Below the pieces are notes generated by a model. It ran no database searches and was not told the DNA's origin. It saw nothing but the letters and a program-made list of their open reading frames with translations. Positions 50,440 through 59,211 of a stretch of DNA of 64,000 bases are shown here, piece by piece. Position 1 is the first letter of the stretch; each line of letters begins with the position of its first letter. The position numbers were made by a program, and so were the translations under genes. The DNA lies in NCBI RefSeq assembly GCF_000190595.1, contig NC_015167.1, positions 1,849,501 to 1,913,500 of the forward strand, in the 5' to 3' direction. This stretch comes from Cellulophaga lytica DSM 7489 (GTDB taxonomy: Bacteria > Bacteroidota > Bacteroidia > Flavobacteriales > Flavobacteriaceae).

Positions 50440-50958
50440 TTATTCTTCTTCAGAAGCTGCTGCTGCATCTTCAGAATCTGCTGGCGCTTCTTCTGCTACA
50501 GGAGCTGCTGCCGCTGCTGCATCTGCTGCACGTTTTTCGTTAATTGCTTTTTCTGCTTCAAATTTCTTTGCAGCTTCATCAGCTTTAACTTTATCTAAAC
50601 CTTCAACTTTACCAGCTACAGATTTTTCTTTTTCAGCAACCCAAGCATTAAATTTTTCTTCTGCTTGCTCTTCAGTTAATGCACCTTTACGTACACCACC
50701 TTGTAAATGGTGCTTTAATAATACACCTTTGTATGATAAAATTCTTTTAGCAGTATCAGATGGTTGTGCACCATTAGATAACCATTTTACAGAACTATCT
50801 ACGTCTAAGTTAATTGTTGCTGGGTTAGTGTTTGGATTGTAAGTTCCTAATTTTTCTAAGAATTTACCATCTCTTTTAGCACGAGAATCTGCTGCTACTA
50901 CCCAATAGAAAGGTTTTCCTTTTTTTCCGTGTCTTTGTAATCTAATTCTAACTGGCAT
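50440..50958 (-). CDS. rpsP: 30S ribosomal protein bS16 with extended C-terminus
   Basis: Residues 1-80 are a clear bS16 (MPVRIRLQRHGKKGKPFYWV, then ADSRAKRDGKFLEKLGTYNP). A tail of about 90 residues follows, at first helical and lysine/glutamate-rich and finally Ala/Glu/Asp low-complexity, so the protein is roughly twice the E. coli length (82). Such tails are common in Bacteroidota bS16. It heads the rpsP-rimM transcript from the promoter at 51032-51060. Confidence 0.96.
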   Translation of the reverse strand: MPVRIRLQRHGKKGKPFYWVVAADSRAKRDGKFLEKLGTYNPNTNPATINLDVDSSVKWLSNGAQPSDTAKRILSYKGVLLKHHLQGGVRKGALTEEQAEEKFNAWVAEKEKSVAGKVEGLDKVKADEAAKKFEAEKAINEKRAADAAAAAAPVAEEAPADSEDAAAASEEE

Positions 50959-51031
50959 ATCACATTAAATTTGTAGGGTGCCCGACCCCTGTTATTAATT
51001 CGTTTAATTGCTTTTGGCTTAAAAGCGGGTG

Positions 51032-51060
51032 CAAATATACACTTTCTGTTTAATCTGCAA
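51032..51060 (-). promoter_or_regulatory. Promoter of rpsP-rimM
   Basis: On the - strand, TTG (51060-51058), 18 bases and TATATTTG (51039-51032) match the Bacteroidota pattern perfectly. The roughly 70-base leader downstream includes a small GGGT/ACCC hairpin near 50977-50995. Confidence 0.85.
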
Positions 51061-51231
51061 TACTTTATGCAGCAAAAATAATGGTTTTAACTTAACAATT
51101 ATTAAGAGTTGGCGTTAAACTTAGGCTAAACCGATGTATTTTCTTGTTATTGGGTGTTTCAGTTTATAATTTAGAGGAACAAGATTGTTGATAGTCAGCA
51201 ATGTTAATTAATTTAAATGATAAGAGATATT

Positions 51232-51687
51232 ATGAAGTATACTGAAGAAATTACAAACAGATTAAACAATTTATTAGAAAAAACTTACGACGCCGAGAAA
51301 GGGTACAAGCTTGGCGCAGAAAAAGTAGAAAACCCGTCTGTAAAAAGATTTTTAGAGGGTAAAGCAGAACAACGTTACAATTTTGGTCACCAATTAAAGT
51401 CTGAGATTTTGGCATATGGACACTTGCCAGAAAAAAGTGGAACAATCAAGGGTGACTTACATAGAACTTGGATGAACCTAACGGCTACTTTATCTTCTAA
51501 TGAAGAAGAACGCATTTTAGACGAGGTAGAACGCGGAGAACAATCTTTTATAGAAGAGTATGATGATATATTAAATGACAAAGATATGGTGTTAGCACCA
51601 TCTACAGAAAACCTGTTAATTGCGCAGCGCAATAGTGTGCAATCTGCGTTAAACACTGCAAAGGTGTATCAGGAAATGGTTTCATAA
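51232..51687 (+). CDS. PA2169 family four-helix-bundle protein
   Basis: Starting at the ATG at 51232 (an ATG 5 codons earlier is less typical), this roughly 151-residue protein is a helical bundle. It starts MKYTEEITNRLNNLLEKTYDAEKGY and includes FLEGKAEQRYNFGHQLK and DEVERGEQSFIEEYDDIL. This pattern belongs to the DUF2383/PA2169 ferritin-like four-helix family, often stress-induced; its function is unknown. It is monocistronic and ends at a strong terminator. Confidence 0.85.
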   Translation: MKYTEEITNRLNNLLEKTYDAEKGYKLGAEKVENPSVKRFLEGKAEQRYNFGHQLKSEILAYGHLPEKSGTIKGDLHRTWMNLTATLSSNEEERILDEVERGEQSFIEEYDDILNDKDMVLAPSTENLLIAQRNSVQSALNTAKVYQEMVS

Positions 51688-51718
51688 TTATCTTGTATGT
51701 TTGGTTAATTGTTGAGGG

Positions 51719-51744
51719 AGCAGGACGAAAGTCCTGCTTTTTTT
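51719..51744 (+). terminator. Rho-independent terminator with GAAA tetraloop
   Basis: The stem AGCAGGAC/GTCCTGCT (51719-51726 with 51731-51738) is capped by a GAAA tetraloop and followed by a T tract. Confidence 0.95.
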
Positions 51745-51838
51745 ATACCGTTAATAACTCTTCTTTAAATGGCTTTATAAAACCAATGGTTTTTGGTATT
51801 TTTATCCACTGCTTTTTTAAGACTACAAACATTACACT

Positions 51839-54800
51839 ATGTACTTAATTTTTGATACCGAAACTACCGGATTACCTAAGCGCTGGGATGCTCCTTATAC
51901 AGATACAGACAACTGGCCAAGGTGTATTCAAATTGCATGGCAATTGCATGATGATATGGGTAATGTTATTGAGCATCAAGATTATTTGGTGAAGCCAGAC
52001 GGATTTAATATTCCGTATGATGCCGAAAAAATACACGGCATTTCTACTGCTTTAGCAGAACAAGATGGTGTGCCTTTGGCAGAGGTTTTAGAGAAATTTA
52101 ATACTGCATTAGAAAAAACAAAATTTGTAGTTGGGCAAAATGTTGGGTTTGACCTTAACATTATGGGGGCAGAGTTTCATCGTCTTCAGGTAGAAAACCA
52201 GTTGCAAGAGCTGCCAGTGTTAGATACGTGTACAGAGCATACAGCTAGCTTGTGCCAAATTCCCGGTGGTCGTGGAGGTAAATTTAAATTGCCAACACTA
52301 ACAGAATTGCATCAATTTTTATTTGGTGAACCTTTTGGAGAAGCGCACAACGCAACAGCAGATGTTGAGGCAACTACACGTTGTTTTTTAGAGCTTATAC
52401 GTAAGCAACAATATACCGCAGAACAGTTAGATGTTCAGCCAGATTATTTTAAAAACTTTTCAGAAGCTAATCCTAAGCCAATAGAACTTATAGGGTTAAA
52501 ACACATTAACCTAAAAAAGGCATCAAAAAAAATAGCAGATGCACTTTGGGCTAAAGATACTGGTGGTGTTAGTAAAGAAGAAATTAAAGAAAATTTAGCA
52601 ACTTTAGAGTCGGCCGAGTTTTCTCACCTACACAACCATACACAGTTTTCTATATTACAATCTACCATTAGTGTCCCAGATTTAATAAAAGCAACAGCTA
52701 AAAACAATATGCCTGCTGTTGCAATGACAGATCATGCAAATATGATGGGAGCTTTTCACTTTGTAAATGGTGTTCTTAACCACAACAAAGGTGTAAAATC
52801 TAGAAATGATGCTAATGAAATACGGTATGAAGCTACGCAGGAAAATAGATTGGAAGAAGGCGAAGAGCCTTTGCATGAATTTATTCCAGAAAAAGAAATT
52901 ACACCAATAATAGGATGCGAGTTTCAGGTGTGTGAGGATCATACCAACAAGTCTCAAAAAGACAATGGATACCAAATAGTATTTTTAGCTAAAAATAAAA
53001 ATGGGTATCATAACCTGGCTAAAATGTCTTCTATTGCCTTTGTAGATGGTAAATATTATGTGCCTAGGATTGATAAAAAAATTATAGAACAGTACAAAGA
53101 AGATTTAATTGTACTTACAGGTAATTTATACGGAGAGGTGCCAAGTTTGGTCTTAAATGTGGGTGAAAATCAAGCAGAGGATGCGTTACTTTGGTGGAAA
53201 GAGCAGTTTGGAGACGACTTGTACATGGAAATTATGCGCCATGGCCAAGAAGATGAAGACCGTGTAAACCAGGTTTTAATAAAGTTTGCAAAAAAACATA
53301 ACGTAAAATTGGTAGCAACCAATAATACATATTATGTAGAAAAAGAAAATGCATATGCACATGATATTTTATTGTGTGTAAAAGATGGAGAAAAACAAAG
53401 CACACCAATAGGCCGTGGTCGTGGTTACCGCTACGGTTTGCCTAATCAGGAGTATTATTTTAAATCTTCTGATGAAATGAAGGAGCTTTTTAAAGATATA
53501 CCAGAGGCAATAACCAATATACAAGAGGTTGTAGATAAAATAGAAACGTTTACACTTGCTAGAGATGTACTGTTACCTGCTTTTGATATTCCTGAAGAGT
53601 TTGTTTTTGAGGAAGATAAAATTGATGGTGGTAAGCGTGGAGAAAATAAGTTTTTAAGGCATTTAACATACGAAGGCGCAAAAATACGATATGGTGAAAT
53701 TACACCAGAGATTGATGAGCGTTTAGATTTTGAGCTTAAGGTAATTGAAAAAACAGGATATCCTGGATACTTCTTAATTGTAGAAGATTTTATTAGAGCG
53801 GCTCGTAAAATGGACGTGTCTGTTGGTCCTGGTCGTGGTTCTGCAGCAGGTTCTGCTGTTGCCTATTGTTTATGGATTACCAATTTAGATCCTATTAAGT
53901 ACGATTTACTTTTTGAGCGTTTCCTAAATCCAGATCGTGTGTCTATGCCAGATATTGATATAGATTTTGATGATGAAGGGCGTGGCCGTGTAATGGATTA
54001 CGTAATAGATAAATATGGCTCTAACCAAGTGGCGCAAATTATTACCTATGGTACAATGGCAGCCAAATCTTCAATTAGAGATACTGCCCGCGCGTTAGAT
54101 TTGCCGTTGGGTGATGCAGACCGTATGGCAAAGCTTATTCCTAACATGTCTAAGCTTAAAAAAATTATTGGTGTAGATGAAAAAACGTTAAAAAGTAAGT
54201 TTAATAGTGAGGAACTAGCCAAAATTAATGAGCTTTTAGAAATTTCTGAAGGAGATGATTTAGAGTCCGAAACACTAAACCAAGCTTATGTTTTAGAAGG
54301 TTCTGTACGTAACACAGGTATACACGCCTGTGGAGTTATTATTACTCCAGACGATATTACGAAGTTTGTACCTGTTGCACTAGCAAAGGACTCAGACATG
54401 TATTGTACGCAGTTTGATAACTCTGTTGTTGAAAGTGCTGGATTGTTAAAAATGGACTTTTTAGGATTAAAAACTCTAACCCTAATTAAAGACACCGTAA
54501 AAATTGTAAAAGCAAAACATGGTGTTGAGCTAGATCCAGAGAATTTTCCGTTAGATGATCAAAAAACATATGAGCTTTTCCAGAGAGGAGAAACAGTAGG
54601 GGTTTTCCAATATGAATCTCCTGGAATGCAAAAACACATGCGATCACTAAAACCTACAGTGTTTGCAGATTTAATTGCCATGAATGCATTGTACCGTCCA
54701 GGGCCAATGGAATACATACCAAGCTTTATTGCTCGTAAGCACGGTACCGAAGAAATTATTTATGATTTAGATGCCTGTGAAGAGTATTTAGCAGAAACCT

Positions 54801-56278
54801 ATGGTATTACGGTTTACCAAGAGCAAGTAATGCTTTTGTCTCAAAAATTGGCAGATTTTACCAAGGGTGAAGCCGATGTCTTGCGTAAGGCAATGGGTAA
54901 AAAGCAAAAGCACGTTCTAGATAAAATGAAGCCTAAATTTATAGAACAGGCTTCTGCAAAAGGACATGCAGTAGATAAATTAGAAAAAATTTGGAAAGAT
55001 TGGGAAGCTTTTGCGGCATATGCATTTAATAAATCTCACTCTACCTGTTACGCATGGATTGCTTACCAAACTGCATATTGTAAGGCACACTACCCAGCAG
55101 AATATATGGCTGCGGTATTGTCTAATAATATGAATGATATTAAAACAGTTACCTTTTTTATGGAAGAGTGTAAACGTATGGGGTTAGAGGTTTTGGGGCC
55201 AGATGTAAACGAATCTTACTATAAATTTGCTGTAAACGACGCTGGTGCAGTTCGTTTTGGTATGGGAGCTGTTAAAGGTGTTGGTCGTGGTGCTGTTGAA
55301 ACTATTGTAGAAAACAGAAAAAAAGACGGTCCGTATAAATCTGTTTTTGATTTGGCAAAACGTATAGATTTACGTGCTGCAAATAAAAGAGCTTTTGAAA
55401 ACTTAACTCTAGCAGGAGGTTTTGACTCTTTTGGAGATACCCATAGAGCACAATATTTGCATGATGAAGGAGACGGAATTACGTTTTTAGAAAAAGTAAT
55501 GAAATATGGCTCTAAGTTTCAAGAAAGCCAAAACTCGTCTCAAGTAAGTCTGTTTGGTGAAGCTAGTGATGTACAAATTCCAGAACCTGTAGTACCACCT
55601 TGTGAAGAGTGGGGGACTATGGAAAAACTGCGAAAAGAAAAGGAGGTTGTAGGTATTTATATTTCTGGTCATCCGCTAGATGATTTTAAATCAGAAATAA
55701 AATCGTTTTGTAATTCTGGTATTGCTGCTGTACATAATATGGAGCAATATGTAAATAAAGAGCTTTCTATTGCAGGTGTAATTACAGACGTGCAACATAG
55801 AGTTTCTAAAAACGGAAAGGGTTGGGCAATGTTTTCTATGGAAGATTATACAGACTCATATGACTTTAGAATATTTGGAGAGGAGTACTTAAAGTTTCGT
55901 CACTTTTTAATGATTAGCTCTTTTGTGTACGTAAAACTGTTTATTAGAGAAGGTTGGATCAATAAGGATACCGGAAAAAAAGGAGATCCTAGATTGCAAT
56001 TTAATAGCTTTATGCTATTGCAAGATGTTATGGAACAATACGCTAAAAAGCTTACCATAAAACTAAATATAGATACGCTTAAGGAAGAAGATGTTTTTAA
56101 TTTAAAAAAGACTCTAAATTCTGATGAGCAAGAAGGGAAGCATCCCTTAAAATTTGAGGTTTATGAAATGGAAGAGCAAATAAAGGTAGACTTGTCTAGT
56201 CGTAAACAAAAGATAAATATTACCACACAATTATTAGCAGAATTAGAAGAACAAGATATTATTTTTAAGTTGAATTAG
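51839..56278 (+). CDS. dnaE: DNA polymerase III alpha subunit fused to a DnaQ-like exonuclease
   Basis: This 1479-residue replicative polymerase starts with a 3'-5' exonuclease domain (about residues 1-190: D6/E8 in FDTETTG, D105 in VGFDLNIM, H170 and D175 in AHNATADVE). The DnaE core follows, with a PHP domain (HLHNH, 263-267) and the catalytic aspartates in PDIDIDF (D705, D707, with D709 adjacent). Finger, helix-hairpin-helix and OB regions come next (SIAGVITDVQHRVSKNGKGW near the end). This fusion, which puts proofreading in the polymerase chain, is common in Bacteroidota. It is a single-gene unit with a bidirectional terminator after it. Confidence 0.97.
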   Translation: MYLIFDTETTGLPKRWDAPYTDTDNWPRCIQIAWQLHDDMGNVIEHQDYLVKPDGFNIPYDAEKIHGISTALAEQDGVPLAEVLEKFNTALEKTKFVVGQNVGFDLNIMGAEFHRLQVENQLQELPVLDTCTEHTASLCQIPGGRGGKFKLPTLTELHQFLFGEPFGEAHNATADVEATTRCFLELIRKQQYTAEQLDVQPDYFKNFSEANPKPIELIGLKHINLKKASKKIADALWAKDTGGVSKEEIKENLATLESAEFSHLHNHTQFSILQSTISVPDLIKATAKNNMPAVAMTDHANMMGAFHFVNGVLNHNKGVKSRNDANEIRYEATQENRLEEGEEPLHEFIPEKEITPIIGCEFQVCEDHTNKSQKDNGYQIVFLAKNKNGYHNLAKMSSIAFVDGKYYVPRIDKKIIEQYKEDLIVLTGNLYGEVPSLVLNVGENQAEDALLWWKEQFGDDLYMEIMRHGQEDEDRVNQVLIKFAKKHNVKLVATNNTYYVEKENAYAHDILLCVKDGEKQSTPIGRGRGYRYGLPNQEYYFKSSDEMKELFKDIPEAITNIQEVVDKIETFTLARDVLLPAFDIPEEFVFEEDKIDGGKRGENKFLRHLTYEGAKIRYGEITPEIDERLDFELKVIEKTGYPGYFLIVEDFIRAARKMDVSVGPGRGSAAGSAVAYCLWITNLDPIKYDLLFERFLNPDRVSMPDIDIDFDDEGRGRVMDYVIDKYGSNQVAQIITYGTMAAKSSIRDTARALDLPLGDADRMAKLIPNMSKLKKIIGVDEKTLKSKFNSEELAKINELLEISEGDDLESETLNQAYVLEGSVRNTGIHACGVIITPDDITKFVPVALAKDSDMYCTQFDNSVVESAGLLKMDFLGLKTLTLIKDTVKIVKAKHGVELDPENFPLDDQKTYELFQRGETVGVFQYESPGMQKHMRSLKPTVFADLIAMNALYRPGPMEYIPSFIARKHGTEEIIYDLDACEEYLAETYGITVYQEQVMLLSQKLADFTKGEADVLRKAMGKKQKHVLDKMKPKFIEQASAKGHAVDKLEKIWKDWEAFAAYAFNKSHSTCYAWIAYQTAYCKAHYPAEYMAAVLSNNMNDIKTVTFFMEECKRMGLEVLGPDVNESYYKFAVNDAGAVRFGMGAVKGVGRGAVETIVENRKKDGPYKSVFDLAKRIDLRAANKRAFENLTLAGGFDSFGDTHRAQYLHDEGDGITFLEKVMKYGSKFQESQNSSQVSLFGEASDVQIPEPVVPPCEEWGTMEKLRKEKEVVGIYISGHPLDDFKSEIKSFCNSGIAAVHNMEQYVNKELSIAGVITDVQHRVSKNGKGWAMFSMEDYTDSYDFRIFGEEYLKFRHFLMISSFVYVKLFIREGWINKDTGKKGDPRLQFNSFMLLQDVMEQYAKKLTIKLNIDTLKEEDVFNLKKTLNSDEQEGKHPLKFEVYEMEEQIKVDLSSRKQKINITTQLLAELEEQDIIFKLN

Positions 56279-56300
56279 AAGTAGTATTCCTTGTAGTAAT

Positions 56301-56342
56301 TAAAATTAAAAACAAGCTTTAAACAGCTTGTTTTTAATTTTA
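56301..56342. terminator. Bidirectional terminator between dnaE and the kelch-protein gene
   Basis: An 18-bp perfect stem (56301-56318 with 56325-56342; core AAAAACAAGCT) has a 6-base loop and T runs on both strands. It overlaps the stop codon of the - strand gene at 56340. Confidence 0.93.
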
Positions 56343-57725
56343 GTCTAGATACTTTTCCTTACGAGGCTTAGTATTTTTAAATTCTGACAATTTAATAGTA
56401 TACAGGTTTTTTGATGCTTTGGATTTGTAATTAAAGTAGTTAGAGCCACCAAGTATGTATAGCTTGCCATTTAAATAATGCATATTAGCATATTTTAAAG
56501 GGATGTCTATTTTGTATTCTTTTAAAAGTTTTGTTTTGGTATTGTAAGTAAGTATTTTTTTTGAATCAAAAATATATATGATATTATTGTTAGAGGCTAG
56601 AGCAGGTCTTTCAATTCCATCAAATAAGTTTCCCTGTGCTTCCCACTCTGCGGTTTCTAAATCGTAAGCTTCAATATCTTTTAATGGTCCGTTATGAAAA
56701 CCACCAACTAAAAAAACTTTATTGTTTGCTAATACGCCATTGGCCTCTTTGTCCTTTAGCATTTTTGTTAATTGATACCAGTGACCAGTACTGGTATTAA
56801 ATAAGTAAGAATTGTTACGATACAATTTTTTTCCGTTGTCTAATACCTTGGTAGAGCCCCCCATAATAATTATGTTATTTTTATAGGTTACAGCTGTAAA
56901 ATTAACTGCTTGGTGTGGGTATGCATCATCAATACCAATATCATTGGTAGTTGTATTAAAAACTTCAATTTTATTATTTAAATACTCTCTTTTTTTGTTT
57001 GGAGATATTGTTTTTCCTCCAAAAACATATAAACTTTCATTTACAGCAACTGTTTTGTGGTAAGCTTTTTTATTCAGGTTTTGTTTTGAAACTTCCCAAG
57101 AGTTGTTTTCAAAATTATAAACCTGTATTTTATTACTGTAACTTACCCAAGAGCCGTTAATTCGTAAATTGTTAATTAGCTCTCCCATTGTTTCAGAGTT
57201 GTCTATAGCTCTTTTTTCATTTTCTTCAATAAAAGATAAATCCCCTGCGGTAACATATAGTTTATTGTTAATAATTGTAGATCCGAAGTTTGATACACCA
57301 AATGGCATTTCTGCCAATATTTGAAAACTAATATTTTTTTTTAATTTTTTGTTAGATGAAACAACAACCTCCTTTAATTTTTCTGCATTAGACTCTAAGT
57401 AAACAATATAATTTGCATCTTTTATAGATTGCACTGTAGTAACTAAGGTTTTATATCCAAGACTAGAAAACTTTATTTTTGTTAATGGCGATAAACCAGA
57501 AGTATTTTTTAATTTAAAAACACCTCTTGCGTTGGTAAATGTTCCATTACTGGTGTTAACGACAGATATACTTGCGTTATCAACCGGTTTGTTGGTTTCT
57601 TTATTTAAAACAGTTCCTTTAATAGTTTGTGCAGTACTCGCTAAGGTTGTAAAAAAAATTAGTAGAGCCAAAATCATATTGTTGCTTATTTTGACTCTTG
57701 AAATTTGTGTGTTTTTTATAGACAT
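56340..57725 (-). CDS. Exported kelch-repeat protein with carboxypeptidase-like regulatory domain
   Basis: This 461-residue protein has a hydrophobic signal near residues 15-32 (cut after STAQ) and a carboxypeptidase-regulatory-like domain (about 33-120, with NKETNKPVDNASISVVNTSNG). A beta-propeller made of kelch repeats follows, recognisable by repeated pairs such as NESLYVFGGKTIS, NNIIIMGGSTKV, NKVFLVGGFHNG and GKLYILGGSNYF. Such propellers bind ligands or proteins; there is no catalytic signature. It is probably at the cell surface and is followed upstream by two more exported proteins. Confidence 0.83.
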   Translation of the reverse strand: MSIKNTQISRVKISNNMILALLIFFTTLASTAQTIKGTVLNKETNKPVDNASISVVNTSNGTFTNARGVFKLKNTSGLSPLTKIKFSSLGYKTLVTTVQSIKDANYIVYLESNAEKLKEVVVSSNKKLKKNISFQILAEMPFGVSNFGSTIINNKLYVTAGDLSFIEENEKRAIDNSETMGELINNLRINGSWVSYSNKIQVYNFENNSWEVSKQNLNKKAYHKTVAVNESLYVFGGKTISPNKKREYLNNKIEVFNTTTNDIGIDDAYPHQAVNFTAVTYKNNIIIMGGSTKVLDNGKKLYRNNSYLFNTSTGHWYQLTKMLKDKEANGVLANNKVFLVGGFHNGPLKDIEAYDLETAEWEAQGNLFDGIERPALASNNNIIYIFDSKKILTYNTKTKLLKEYKIDIPLKYANMHYLNGKLYILGGSNYFNYKSKASKNLYTIKLSEFKNTKPRKEKYLD

Positions 57726-57910
57726 TTTAGTTTCTTCTTATCACTACTAAAAATAAAGTATTTAATATGTTTAGTTTTTTCATTTGCGTAAATGTTTATA
57801 GTAAAATTCCAATATAGCAATTTATAAGAATCTACGCACGCAGTTCTGGCTATATTAATTTTGTTGAACTATTTAAATGGTATTTTTACTACTGGTTTGT
57901 TTTAAAAAAT

Positions 57911-59068
57911 TTAATTTGTAACATTTGTAGTAATATTAAGTTTAACTGGCTGTATTAAATCTGCTGTTGCTTCATGATTAACAAATTTTGAATGGAACAC
58001 AGCTGTAGATTTGTATTCACCTACTGGTAAATCTTTTATCACTAACACGTTTATGTCAGCACTTTCTTTAGGAGCAAGGCCAATTGAAGTAAAATTTCTT
58101 CTTGCTGTAATAAAGTCTATATCAGAAGTAGGTATTTTATTTTCATAGGTAGTTGCCATATTAAATTCTAAGATATGATTTCCAACATTTTTCCATGTAG
58201 TAATACCTCTAAAAGAAGTTGAACTTGCTGTTGTTGTTATATCTGGCGTAGTAATATCTGTATTCTCTATTGCCACAGGGTTTTTTACATCAACAAATAC
58301 ATTTACCCATTTTATAGTATTATTTGCATCATCTCTCAATACAATAATAAATCTTTTTGGGTAAGCAAAATCAAAACTAGTTTCTGTAGTAGGGTATGCT
58401 GTATTTACATCTGTTATTGAAATAGAGGAGTCTTGTGTATAAAAAACATCTTCGGCATCAAATGTTGCCGTTGGTGTTAAATTAGAAAAATCTGTGCCAG
58501 TAGGAACAAATAAATAAATTGTTTGGCTGTTTACATCATCTACTCGTTTTTCAATGGTAACATCGTTAGTTAATTGCGAATTTTTACTTGCTTCAAACTT
58601 AAAATCTGTTACTGTAAGTGTAGGTGGTGTTTGTATTACTTCTTTTTTAATATTTACAGTGTAATGTAAGAGTTCTTCTGATTCATCTAACACATTTACT
58701 ACAGTGTATATGTGATTTTGTGTTTCGTAATTTAGTGAGGAGGTGTTGCCAGGTAAAACATTAAATTTACTCAAGTTCAATTCATTTGACGTAAAGGTAG
58801 CAGCAATTTTACTTAAAGAAACGGAGTTTGGCACTACAATATTAATTTCACCATATACTGTTTCCTTATTATCTATAATGGTAGGTTGTATTATTTCTAT
58901 AGAAATTGGTGTAATACCAAATAATGGAAAATCAAATAATTTAGCATCTTCAATCTTAATTATATTTTCATTGGGTTCAGTATTGTTATCGTCACTCTCA
59001 TTACAGCCTAAAAAAGTTGTAATAATTACAGTAAAAATTAAAATAGTAGTTATGCTTTTTTTTATCAT
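57911..59068 (-). CDS. Exported lipoprotein with repeated beta-sandwich domains
   Basis: This 385-residue lipoprotein has a lipobox cysteine at residue 22 (FLGC) and an acidic linker. At least two immunoglobulin-like beta domains of about 100 residues follow (around 35-140 and 150-270, each with a LHYTVNIKKE or KWVNVFVDVK type strand, as in DUF5018-like domains). A third C-terminal beta domain comes last. The function is unknown; adhesion or scaffolding is plausible. It sits between the kelch protein and the phospholipase-like gene, all on the same strand. Confidence 0.7.
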   Translation of the reverse strand: MIKKSITTILIFTVIITTFLGCNESDDNNTEPNENIIKIEDAKLFDFPLFGITPISIEIIQPTIIDNKETVYGEINIVVPNSVSLSKIAATFTSNELNLSKFNVLPGNTSSLNYETQNHIYTVVNVLDESEELLHYTVNIKKEVIQTPPTLTVTDFKFEASKNSQLTNDVTIEKRVDDVNSQTIYLFVPTGTDFSNLTPTATFDAEDVFYTQDSSISITDVNTAYPTTETSFDFAYPKRFIIVLRDDANNTIKWVNVFVDVKNPVAIENTDITTPDITTTASSTSFRGITTWKNVGNHILEFNMATTYENKIPTSDIDFITARRNFTSIGLAPKESADINVLVIKDLPVGEYKSTAVFHSKFVNHEATADLIQPVKLNITTNVTN

Positions 59069-59155
59069 TTTTTTAGTTTAAATAATTGCTAAATATTTTG
59101 TTGGCAGTTGGTTGTATATTAATTTGTTTTGATTTTTGATTAAATTATAAAGATT

Positions 59156-59193
59156 ACAGTTAAGCATAAATTTTATTGTTTATACTTAACTGT
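59156..59193 (-). other. Hairpin in the spacer after the PLC-like gene
   Basis: A 15-bp stem with one mismatch (ACAGTTAAGCATAAA, 59156-59170, with 59179-59193) and an 8-base loop lies about 20 bases after the stop of the gene at 59212. It lacks a strong T run on the - strand, so it may be an RNA-stability hairpin or a weak terminator. Confidence 0.4.
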
Positions 59194-59211
59194 ATACTTG
59201 CTTTTATTTAA

